Shown here piece by piece: positions 1-10,825 of a stretch of DNA of 64,000 nucleotides (position 1 is the stretch's first letter; each line of letters begins with the position of its first letter). The position numbers were made by a program, and so were the translations under genes. Location of the stretch: positions 36,525,117 to 36,589,116 of the forward strand of contig CM069436.1 in assembly GCA_035610365.1 (NCBI GenBank), given 5' to 3'. Under the pieces are notes generated by a model. That model worked only from the letters and a program-made list of their open reading frames with translations, was not told the DNA's origin and did not search any database. Source of the stretch: Aquatica leii. Its lineage: Eukaryota; Arthropoda; Insecta; Coleoptera; Lampyridae.

Positions 1-455
1 AAACCTGAGATAATTTTTTATTTGAACGAAGCAGAATTTCTTCAAGTATCTCGTCAGTGAACAAGAGACTCCAAGCCGAAGGATGAGTACAATACTGCTC
101 AATTTTTTTGGCAGGGCCGATTATCCCTGGAAGATGAGTAATAATGTTGTGGCATCTTGTACAAACATTTTGATTTGGAGCATCTACCGACCATTTAAAC
201 TTGTTCTTGCAGTAATAACTTTTAGGGCTTTTTTTTCCTCTTTGTAACAGGTGGTTCCTTATCATCATCCGAAAATGAATTATGTAGTTTGAGTAGTAAC
301 ACTCACGTCTTCATTACTGGACAGCTCTTCTTCCGAACTACTTTCGTGATCACTGTGAAAATCGGGCGCATCATCTTCATTTCCGCTAAAATCACTTTCA
401 AGGTCGTCCAAAGCACCTTTAGCTCACTGTTATTTATCGATAAAAAAGAAGTCAT
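1..455 (-). pseudogene. piggyBac-like transposase, N-terminal part, broken; runs off the window start
   Basis: The minus strand from an ATG at 453-455 encodes an acidic, Ser/Glu/Asp-rich N-terminus (short pieces such as ALDDLESDFSGNEDD and SSSEEELSSNED). It then encodes pieces typical of piggyBac transposases just before the catalytic domain: FKWSVDAPNQN, HNIITHLPGIIGPAK and LFTDEILEEILLRSN. These lie in different frames, so there is a shift near 425, a stop near 285 and another shift near 225. The DDD catalytic core would lie beyond position 1 and is not visible. The piggyBac family cuts and pastes at TTAA, and a matching 5' end is found at 699-703. The family call is firm; function is lost in this copy. 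Confidence 0.8.
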
Positions 456-703
456 GACAAAATTGACGATTTAAATTTTACGAAGTATCTATTTGCTGAG
501 GTGGGGTTTGATGCACTCCAAATTTAAATAAGACAAAAATATTGAAACCCTACACCACAATTTTGACACACACGTGTGACTAGGGTAGACTGACTGAAAG
601 CTACAGTTAAAGGCGTAACTCTCCCATCACCTATAATTGCGCAGTAAAATAATCTAAGTTTTGCTGGGGTTTGAGTAACCCCACCTCACCAGATACGGGT
701 TAA
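456..703 (-). mobile_element. piggyBac-like 5' terminal region with TIR and TTAA target
   Basis: Read on the minus strand, the element begins right after TTAA (700-703) with CCCGTATCTGGTGAGG. A start of CCC next to TTAA is characteristic of piggyBac. A subterminal inverted copy of the GAGGTGGGGTTT motif lies at 498-509, opposite the terminal copy at 677-688. This is the non-coding 5' end between the TIR and the transposase start at 455. The 3' end is outside the window. Confidence 0.65.
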
Positions 704-718
704 TAAATCAGTAAAAAA

Positions 719-960
719 AATTGTCGCAGGCAGGATTCGAACTTATATATTTGTGAATTCATTTTAAATTATAAATTAAATATCTAATAAACTGTTAATG
801 TTAGAAATTTTTTTATTTGAATATATTGTTAGAAAGAAGAAACTGTAAAAATAATTCAAATAATTCACATACGTACAAAGTTATATAAGAAAAATTTCAA
901 GTTACTAGGATTTTTGGTTCGAGAGCTATTGTGGGTACATCCAAAGATAATATAAGGAAG
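719..960. repeat. Interspersed repeat, copy A
   Basis: This stretch shares long blocks with 1000-1300 and 49745-50135: a TTGTCGCAGGCAGGATTCGAA block, a CTGTTAATGTTAGAAA block, an AATTCAAATAATTCACATA block and a TTTTGGTTCGAGAGCTAT block, in the same order. The GCAGGATTCGAAC piece is the reverse complement of a tRNA T-arm/B-box consensus. No A box or tRNA body accompanies it, so a tRNA-derived SINE is only a possibility. It begins just beside the piggyBac TTAA. Confidence 0.6.
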
Positions 961-999
961 ATGCAGCACTGTATAAACAAGTTAAACTAATATAGAAAA

Positions 1000-1300
1000 A
1001 AATTGTTATTTTTAACGTATCTTGCTTCCCTTTAAAACATGGAATTTTTTTCTTAAAAAAAAGTCGTCGCAGGCGGGTTATATATGGAATTGACTTTAAA
1101 TTAAGAATCAAATATCTTATAAACTGTTAATGTTCGATAATTTTTTTATTTGAATAAATTGTTAGGAAGAATTATCGTCCATAAGAAACTGTAAAAATAA
1201 TTCGAATAATTTGCATACGTACAAAATTATATAACAAAAACTGTTAAAAATGGCAGATACACCCACTTTTAAAAAAGCAAAGAGAATATAAGAAGCCAGC
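1000..1300. repeat. Interspersed repeat, copy B
   Basis: This is a second, more diverged copy of the repeat at 719-960. It includes the upstream AACGTATCTTGCTT block that it shares with the third copy near 49.76 kb. It lacks the GATTCGAA piece because of a small deletion. It lies 40 bases from copy A in the same orientation. Confidence 0.55.
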
Positions 1301-3789
1301 ACTATGACGTGGTGTTATCTAGCTAGATTTTTTTTATGGTAATAGCATCTTGTATAGGTATACAATTTTATTGTTTGTGATTCAATTTATAATTTATCAC
1401 TTTATATTTAGGCAATAAATAATTCTTGGTGTTAAATCAAACGAAAATATTTATGTTTGACTAAACTTAATCTTTCAAAATAATTGTTGTGTTTGATTAT
1501 CATAGTAATATCATAAGTGTTTGAAAAATTATCGATAATAAAACACTTTATTGACGGAAACAAAAAAAGTGTTGCCTAGATGATTACGTTTTGGCAACAC
1601 ATTTTGAGTTCTGTCTAGGTGTCGAATTTTAGATAATTTTACAAAGACGAATGAGATTCTAATGATTATTACTCGAAAAAAGCAAAAAAATTATGTATTG
1701 TCATAATAAATATTAGTGGCGTTACAAAAAAAGTCGAGCATTTGTTGGTACTAAACTCTACTAATCCAGTACAATAGCACAAGTTTAAATTAAATGCAAA
1801 TATATTATTAAATAAAAGTAAAAAGAAACAAATGCGTTTTATACTAAAAATTACAATAAACTAATGCCTAATCAATAGTAAATTATTTTTTTATATGTAC
1901 GTATAACAGCTGATATTTAAGTGTTAATGACGAAAATTATTTATAAATAACTTTACGTATCGATTACAATATGTAACGCTTTCAATAACACTACTGCAAC
2001 GATATAACATTTTACTTTTATTAATTAACATTTTTTTAATTTAATGAATTCTTTAGTATTTCACTTAATAATTATACTAAAAAACGTTGTTTTTGAGTTT
2101 ATAGGGTAGGTATAATTTAATCATTAAGGAGAAATTACAAGTTGCACATTAATTGAAGTAGGATTTTAGTAAGTATATTCATACGGTTATTTGCATGAAT
2201 ACCTGTGTACATGTGACTTACCCCAATTGTTCCTTTGATGTTTGTAATTAAAGCTATAGCATTATTTATAGAGTGTGTTACTAAATGTCTATAAACGGAT
2301 GCATAGTGTTCTCATGTGACTCATTATTAATGGTAATAACACTTTAAACTTTATGGCAGTATTTTATTACTTCCAAGTTCATTAATTAAAGTAAACGTAA
2401 ACTTTTACGCATTTTGTTTGACAATTAATATGTAATTTAAAAATTTTGCTTAAACAATATAACAAAAATATAATTAAAGTGTATTTTGATAAATAATAAA
2501 AAAGTTATAAAGTAAAAATTTTTTTTTACATTTCTTGCTAAAATTTTAGTCAAGTAAAAAAAAAAATTTTTAAATACTATACGAAAATTTATGAATTAAA
2601 ACTGATTGGTTATGTTACAACAAACAAATTATGCTATTTAGTAAATTTCTTTGTTAGTCTATTTTGTAGTAGATTAATATTAAAATACATTTAAAGGTTT
2701 TATGTTATTGAAAATATGCAGTTTTTTGTAAATTTATGTATGTAATTTTATAAAATTTAACCTGTACCTGTATTTGTTATTAATTATATAATTTTAACTT
2801 TTTGACTTAAGAAAACTATTTGTCTATTTAATAATTAATGTAAACTTGCTCGTGTTCTTTATCCAACGTATTCACCTACTCAATATCTCGTGTAAGTTCA
2901 TACGTTGTCGCTATATAAAAAAATCTGAGTAGTTTTTATGATCCTCCTGAACGATGAAATTTACATACATAAGCAACAATTTAAAAAAAATAATGTTTAA
3001 CCAACTTTCATATACAGTTTGTACTAAAAACTATGACTAAAAATTTCAACAATTTCTTATAAAAACCGTAATAAACGTTCAAAAAATGTTAAAACATTTT
3101 ATTTTCTTACTTAGTAGTGAACTCTTCATGATTATTAAAAAAATTAAAATATTACATTTTGTTTTATGAAAATGTATTTTTTTTTATTCATCTCTAAAAT
3201 AAAGTAAAACTTAACAGGGGTTGTTTTTTAAAATTGTTGACCATTCCGGACATATAAAAAAACCTTACGTTACATATAAGTTTTAAAAATAAATAAAAAT
3301 CTAGTTTTTATCACTCTTTAGTAGTCCCTATAGTTTTAATTTTATTACTCGTTCAAAATTTATAGACTTTTGGAAAACCTTGTATAATGGCAGTACAGTT
3401 AGAAATGTTATGCCGCGCTTTATTTAAATGTAAATCTGTCAGGTTTTTATCTAATAAACAACTTTTTAGTTTCTTAGTTAATTTGTACTTTTGTTGTTAA
3501 AGATCAAAAAAGAACAAGTAAAATATTTTTGGGAAACTTTTGTTATTTTGCTGTCGCTACTCTTCAAGCTTTTGAAATTTTTTTTTATACTGGGATTGGA
3601 ATATCTCTAGCAGTACATTTCTGTAACGTATTTTGAACAATTTGTTTAATTTACGGAGGTGTTTTTTTTATAGTTTCATAGTAAAACGTTTGCGAGGTTT
3701 TTGTCGACTTTGAGAGCGTTCAAGAACTTATTGCCTGTTTCCATAACGTTCACTAAAGGATGTAAAAAGTTTTCAAAAGATAACAGAAC
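1301..3789. other. AT-rich DNA, no gene seen
   Basis: I see no open frame with a recognisable motif, no inverted repeat and no RNA gene in this stretch. Composition is strongly AT with A/T runs. Confidence 0.5.
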
Positions 3790-3826
3790 TATATAAAAGC
3801 TATTCAAAGTGAGCATAGGTCAGTCA
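3790..3826 (+). promoter_or_regulatory. Candidate TATA-Inr core promoter
   Basis: TATATAAAAG begins at 3790 and an arthropod-type initiator TCAGTC lies at 3820-3825. Taking A3822 as +1, the TATA box starts at -32, which is the expected spacing. No DPE is evident at +28. In DNA this AT-rich a TATA box alone means little; the correctly spaced TCAGT is what makes this worth listing. A transcript would run rightward through 3.8-5.4 kb. Confidence 0.45.
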
Positions 3827-5323
3827 TTCAAAGTCGGATATAATAAGATGTTTAAATAAATAAGCGATTAACGCGTGTGTTTGAGATAAATAAAACGTAG
3901 TCTAAACGTACGTGCCTTTAATGTAAACAAGTTTTAATTTTAGATAAACAGAAATTATCCGAGGACATTATTTTTTGAATGGTTGTAATACATAAACTAG
4001 TGTAGGTGTTTTTCTTAAATATCGTTAGATATAATTATTAGTTCGTGTAGTTATAAACGTGTAAATATTTCGTTATAAATAAACTAGTGTTAAAATTCGT
4101 TACAATAGATTTGTACATCTAAATATAACTCTTATACAGCTTTGTTTTTACAGACTGGAATTCTTCTCATATTTTACAAATAAATCTAATATCTAAATAA
4201 GATATAACAATTTTGTTTTATATACTGGTGAAAATTCGTTAAAAAGATTTTGTCAAAAAAGTTTTGCTTCAGATTGTAACCAAGGTCAGAGTAATCTTTT
4301 TATTACCGAAAATTGAACGGTGTACAATTGCAGACTATTTAACCCTTAAAAGTTAAGTTGTTTTGTATATATGAATATCTCGTAACAGTACAAATATCTT
4401 GCTTCGTTGTGAAATTGTTAGTTACTAAATACTGCTTAGTTTTTTTTGTTATTCATAAAATTCAGTTTCTTATTTTATAATTATGTAGTGTTTCGATTAT
4501 TACTGTTATTTTATTATTGTTACATTTTCTCGTTTAGTGATCAGTGTCTCAATTGGTGCCAACGGAACAGTTTCACAGATTCCAACTTGATCACAGTCGC
4601 CAAGTTTCATTTGATTTACTATTTATCAATTTTGGAGGGTAATACCGGCAAGACATATTTAATTTAATTTGCTTAAAAGAATTTTTAGTATCAGTTAGCA
4701 ATCACTTTTTATTTATTTATTTTGTTTTTTGCTTGTAGAAGTATCCCATTTCATACATAATTTCGTTTATTTTAAAAGTTTTTTTTCCTTTCCTGTTTAT
4801 TTTTTTTTAATTAAGGCACTTGCTACTTGGGAGAATTTATTTTCATTTTTGGGTTTATAGCAACTTAAAATACATTCTAGTACATGATGCGCAATCTTCC
4901 ACTCACTGTCACGTGTTGGCTAGAAATTTTAGTTTGCTAATAAGTTTTGCTACTGTAGGGGTGGCACAGGTTATAGATACGGATGTGCATTTTGAACTTT
5001 ACTAAGGAAAAAGAAATCAAATTTTATATTGGTTACGTAAAGAACGTCATTCGCCTCGGTAAGATTAATACAACATAACAAAAAGATAACAGTACGCGAA
5101 TGCGTTTAAACAACTTAAATTTTAGCTGTTTACTAGGGAACTTTTAGGTTTAATTATTTTCTTTTTCGCAATTTAATTTGCGGCCAGATGTACAATAAAC
5201 TATAAATGATTATTGCTGTATCATACAAATCATTGTAATAACTTTTCTTCAACGTTCTGAAACTTTATTTCTTGTTGCGGGTTTGGGTACCTAAACATTT
5301 CTCTTTGTTTTTTTACTTGCAAG
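3827..5323. other. Possible 5' untranslated/intron region, no coding gene recognised
   Basis: This lies between the candidate promoter and the candidate exon at 5324-5400. The open frames here are low-complexity or hydrophobic shadows of T-rich DNA. A possible weak splice donor (CGGTAAGA) lies near 5057. Nothing else is supportable. Confidence 0.3.
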
Positions 5324-5400
5324 GTAAGGTAGCCCTGAGCGCTTATTCACTAGACAAAGTTGAGTTCTGGCATCTCGGACTACGACCATCTCCAAAACAG
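5324..5400 (+). other. Candidate spliced exon (host gene, unidentified)
   Basis: A polypyrimidine-like tract (TTTGTTTTTTTACTTGCAAG) precedes a 77-base segment that ends ACAG followed by GTGAGT, a full-consensus donor. The segment is clearly richer in GC than its surroundings. One frame is open throughout (it reads LSAYSLDKVEFWHLGL in part), leaving phase 0 at the donor. I do not recognise the peptide, and it could equally be a non-coding 5' exon. It lies about 1.5 kb downstream of the candidate promoter on the same strand. Confidence 0.35.
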
Positions 5401-7220
5401 GTGAGTAACCAAAATCACTTTTTGCATTATTCCAATTCGTTACGAATTTAGTTGGTTTTTTATCAATATTGTTATTTAACTACTACTGATAAACTTATGT
5501 TTAGTTTACTAAGCAAACGCACTAGCATTAATACCAAAACTAATTTAAAATAAATGTATTTACGTGTTTTATCTAAAACTTTCTTATTTATTAATTAAAT
5601 CTGTTTTTTTAATTCTAAGTTTACTTAAAATCAGTGAGATACTGCAAAAAAATGCAAAAACTGTTACTAAGAAAAAGCTAAAATTGCGTACAGCCACACT
5701 CAACAAACATTAAGACAAAACAAATATGTTTATGATTTCTAAAAAAAAATATTTTAGTAATTAAAAAATTAACAAAAGCAAATGCTGAGATTCTATTATG
5801 CGTTAAAAGATAAGAGTTATAACTTACTAAGTTCCATAGATTTATCTTTAAAGTAACCGATGAACATTACTATAACATTTAGTTAAAAAAAAAATTATAT
5901 ATATATATTATAGACACTCGTTATTGTTAGTTTAATAACGTAAACTTTAAAGCTAGTACTAAAACCTGCAAAACTTTATTAGAAGTTAAACTGCTGGAAC
6001 CGTTTCTATTGTTCCAAGCACTGTGGGAAATTCCCTATGGTCTTCGTTCAATACTAGCTCATGCAATCTATAAGTATATTTATATGTTCTTTACTTGAAT
6101 ACTATGTACTACAAAACGTTATGTTGTAAATTATATTTAAATTGTTGGCGCTGTGACATATAATAAGTTACGTGCATATAAATAAAATAGCAGAAAACAA
6201 AATTAAATAATTGTTTATACTAATTTTATGTAATAGTATATAAATATTATGTATAAATAGTTGTTTTAGTTTTATGGTTCCTTTAAATTACTGTATTGAT
6301 AAGTGCTATACTTAAATTTTCAGTTTAAATGTAACAATAAACATTTTTTTGTTATAAAAAGAAATTTGACTGCTACTAAATTTAATTAATCTAATCTTAA
6401 AGTGTTTAAAAACATTTTATGTAAAAACAACAAAATTTTTATGCTTATGTTGAACCTTAAAAATTAATAAAAACAATCGGTGAATTAATCGAAACCTACA
6501 TTTTTAATAAAAAAATTGTTAAAATATATTTGTTCATCAAATAAAATTTTTATAATCGTAAAAAGTAGAATTATTTTTGAATAACTAAGATAATTCATTC
6601 ATCTATTAAACATACAAAAGGCGTGGTTTCATTTTATTACATACTTTTGGCGTTGTCAAGAAGGTTCTAAGATTAGACTATAAATTGAAAAAATGTTAAC
6701 TAATTAAACAATTTTTAATTAACATCTAAAAACAAAGTATTCAACATAATTAAAAAACAAAAAATAATACAATAACTACTACTGTTATGTATTCAGAAAT
6801 AATTCAGAATTCAATAACATAAGACTCAAGACTTTTACATATTTATTTAATACAAACACAGTTACTACTCTACTCATCTACTGAACAACAGACTTTTTTT
6901 GTACCTTTGTGTGAGGTCACTACTTACTACACATATGTTAATTAAGGCTGGTTTACACCATATGTAACAGTTTACACAATATGTAACGCCATAAGTTTTT
7001 AGTCATTTTGCAAATTAAAATTTACTTTTGGAATTATGTTTTGCAACATAAATTTATGTGTAGTTTAATTTTTTATTAATCTAAATTAATCATAACATAA
7101 TCTATATTTTTAATGTAGAAGAAAACACTAAAAAATCTTTAATTTAGTATTAAGATCTTTTTTATTAAATTACAATCAGTATTAATATGTACGTTTTGTT
7201 AACATTAAAAAAAACTTAGA
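5401..7220. other. AT-rich DNA, no gene seen
   Basis: Nothing beyond A/T runs and a short TA repeat near 5897-5910 is visible here. Confidence 0.5.
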
Positions 7221-7497
7221 AATTAATACATGTAATGTAAGCTAGCCGAGAACACACTTTATTTTATTAAAAATTCAAAAATTGCACGACATTGCTCTTT
7301 TCACATTCTTGGCGCCAACGCCATTGTTTTTTACACTGCTGCCAAACATATTTTTAAGTAACACAAAACAACGTTGCCAGGTCAAAATAATTAAATTAAT
7401 ACAATTTTACTTTATGCGCCACAACTCGACTGACCTGCCTTTGATCGCCCCGATCATCAGTAACAATATCTAGAAACGTGAATAGATTATTGACTGA
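7221..7497 (-). mobile_element. Probable 3' non-coding end / LTR remnant of the 7.5-10.8 kb gypsy element
   Basis: On the minus strand this follows the pol stop codon directly. It is richer in GC than its surroundings and ends with AATAAAATAAAG, a poly(A)-signal-like motif. That is what a 3' LTR would look like. I could not find a matching copy upstream of 10825, so the LTR call is inference and the 5' end is probably lost. Confidence 0.35.
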
Positions 7498-10400
7498 TCA
7501 TGACTTTAGATTTGAAGATTCGAATATACCCTCGAACGGAAGTTGGGTCAACTGAGAGCCATCGACGTCCTTTACACAATAACGATCGTTTCCTAAAACC
7601 TTACTAGTTATATACAGACCTTTATATTTAGGAAGTCATTTTTTATTTACTCCTGCAATAGCTACATTGTTAGTAACTACCACATAGTTTTCTACACCAT
7701 AAACTTTAGTTTTCTTAAGAGATTTATTATAATACTGAATATTGTACCCCTGAGACTTTTCAATTTGCGTTATAGCGTTTGAACGAGCCACATGCAGATC
7801 GTACACCGGATTATCTAAAATAAAGTAGCGCAAACTATCATCTACATCACCTCTTTGATCTAGTGCAAATAACAATCACGATGGTGTATTACCGGTCGAT
7901 TTAGTAATAGAACTATTTATACGAAACTCAACCTTTTCCAAAACATCATCCCAGCGAGTAGGTAAAAGGGATATTTTGGCTAAAATAGGAACTATAACCC
8001 GGTTTACCTTTTTTACGTGTCCGTTAGCACGTGGCGTGCCCGTCGCAATTTTAATGTGCTAGATATCTTTTGCATTTAGCATATGTTCGAAAACAGTGGA
8101 GGTAAAAACTGTACCTCGATCAGAAATCAGACGTTTAGGTGTACTATAATGTCTAAAAAAAGATAAAACGTGCTTAACCGTTTCTTTAGATTCAACAGAC
8201 TTACAAGCGTAAAGTTTAATAAATTTAGTGAAAGCATCAACTGATACTAAAATATGTCGATTATTATTTTCCGATTTCTCTAGGGGACCTAAGTGATCAA
8301 TATGTACAGTAAAAAACGGGACATTACTTTTAGGAATCGCATGTAAGAATCCTTTTTTTTCCGCTTTTACTTGAGTAAACTATTCATTTTAAGCAATTCT
8401 CAATAAAGCATTTAACTTTTGGTCGCATCTTAGGAAACCAGTAACTTCTTGCAATTTGCTCTACCGTCTTGTGTACACCGCAATCACCCATGTCCGAATG
8501 GTATTTACTCATTATTTCATACTCCATAACACGGGGAATATAAAACAACAATCTATCCGCGTATTTCCGGTATACTAATTCGTTCTTTAATTCGTAATTG
8601 GTACACTGGCGAAGTTCTAATTCATCACGAACAAGCTTAATTTCGTCATCCGCGTCTTGCTTAACTGATAACGTAAATTGTATAAGATTGTCCTCTATAA
8701 TCATAACCGCAGGCAGACGACTTAAAGAATCTACGTGCGTCATACGACTTCCAGCACGATGCTGTATATCGTAATTAAAATCTTGCAGAAACAGCACCCA
8801 TCTCATTATTTGCGGTACTACTTCTTTCTTCGCGAAAGTCATATTGATGCTATTGCAATCCGTGATAATCGTAAATTGAATTCCTTTTAAATACATTTCA
8901 AAAACCTTTACAGAATATACGATGCCCAAACACTCGTGTTCGTAACTGTGATAACGGTTCTCACAGTTGCTCGCGCGTTTGCTGAAATAACTAATGGGAT
9001 GAACTTAGTATCATATTGTTTCTGGAGCAAAACACCACCAAATCCGTGTGCGTTTGCGTCGCAATGTAGTTGCGTTTCCGCGGAGACCGAATAAATAGCT
9101 AAAACGGGCTCTTTAACCAAAAGTTTCTTAATGCGTTCCATTGCATTCAACTGATTTTCTCCAAACTCAAACGTAGCGTCTTTTTTAATTAAATCAAACA
9201 GTGGCTTAGCAATAATAGAAAAGTCTTTAATAAATCGGCGAAAATAGCTACTTAGTCCTAAAAAACTGTGTAATTCCTTTGCGTTTCTAGGAATCGGATA
9301 ACTAATTACTGTTTTTACATTTTCTGGATTTGGACTAATCCCCTTTGCGCATACTTTGTAACCTAAATATTCTATACTAGTTTTTAAGTAACTACACTTC
9401 TCGGTTCGTAATTCTAATAAATTTCATATCAAGATACGAAAAACTTCTCTTAATATACATATGTTCTTATGGACGGTATCAGTCGCAACCATGATATTGT
9501 CCAAATAAATATTTTTCCGCAAGACAATAAATTGGAAATAAACCTGACAAATATAGGCGGGCTATCGCAAAAACCAAACGGCAATCTCAAAAACTCATAT
9601 TGCTTTTGCGGCGTTACAAAAGCCGATTTTTCGTCCAACCTGATATTATAAAAAGCGTCTTTCAAATCTAATTTACTGTAATACTACTTACCTTTGAGAT
9701 TATCTAAATGATCATCTATAGATGAAACCTTATTTAAGTCACGGTAGTCAATACAAAGTCGTTTAGAACCGTCTTTTTTGTCAATCAAAACTATAGGTGA
9801 CGCATAGTTTGACATACTACGCCTAATGATATTTCCCTTTAACAAGTCTTGAATAATTTTAGTTACTTCCAATTTATTAAAATACGACAATCTGCGAGGT
9901 CAAAAAAAAATGTAGAATGATTATCCTGCAACCGTATATTAGCTAAAAATTTAGTTTCTGGTTCTATATTACGCGCAGCGTTTAAATACTCAGCCTTATA
10001 TAAATTTATAAAAGTTGTAACAGTACCAGCAGCAATATCGTCACTTATGTCTAAATTTAAATTGGGATTATTTCCAATGTCAAACAACATCAGCTCGTTA
10101 ATTGCGAACACTTCATCCCTACACTCTCTATCACTATTTTTAACTACATCCGTACAAACAGGCTCAATGTTAAGAGTATCATTTAAAATAATAGTAAAAT
10201 TAGGATTTAAAGTGAAATTTCTACCTAACAAATATAAAACAGACATTGCAAAATCTGGCACTACATAAAACTTATGCTTTATTCTAACGTCGTTACTAAT
10301 ATTTACAGAACAATTGAGTTGGGACAAAATTTGTAACGGACTTCCATTAATCCCTTGATAGCTACCAAATTTAGCAGGCAAACTTTCTTAAAACGACTGA

Positions 10401-10825
10401 GGCGCTAAACTTTCTTTTATAACCAATATTGCACTCCCAGTGTCTATTAAAACATCTAACGTTATAACTAATTCATTTACCTGTATGGGAATACTATAAG
10501 GTTTCACCGCATCTGACACTTCTACCAGGTGGGTACCCTGATCTTCGCTACTTGTAGAATCAGGAATAATTCTTATTCGATCAATCTTCGGACAATCTCT
10601 CCTGGTGTGTGATGTATCACCACAACCATAGCAGGAGCTCTTAACTCTAACTGGCTTTGAAGATAATGAAGCGTAATGTCCTAGCTCATTACAATTAAAA
10701 CATTTTACAGCAGTACTAACATGCTCCTTTGTCTTATTAATTGAAGTGGAAGGCGCCACCGTTACCACTGACACCTGGCCACTGAAATTTATTAGAATTC
10801 GTAAGTCAACAGCATATAGTGACAT
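7498..10825 (-). pseudogene. Ty3/gypsy retrotransposon gag-pol relic
   Basis: The domain order on the minus strand is Gag zinc knuckles (10.6-10.7 kb; the second, CYGCGDTSHTRRDC, is intact and the first has lost its last Cys), aspartic protease (LIDTGSA, later LLGRNF), reverse transcriptase (RLCIDYRDLNK, FLRLPFGF), RNase H (LHCDANAHGFGGVLL), an HHCC integrase finger near 8.4 kb, the integrase core (HIDHLGP, SDRGTVFTS) and a C-terminal domain ending KVLGNDRY...SNLKS at 7498. This order is diagnostic of Ty3/gypsy. It is dead: the RT box reads YLDN instead of a DD pair, the integrase Glu position reads Lys (NGHVKKVNR), and there are several stops and frameshifts. No envelope gene is seen. The 5' part of Gag and the 5' LTR are missing. 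Confidence 0.9.

Noticed and set aside
721..745. tRNA gene suggested by a GGATTCGAAC T-arm-like block (also near 49800)
   Set aside because: No A box, anticodon arm or acceptor pairing can be built around it; it belongs to a three-copy repeat.
4446..5005. Open frames of 61-73 codons after the candidate promoter
   Set aside because: They are hydrophobic, T-rich translations with no motif, and shorter than chance expectation in this composition would exclude.
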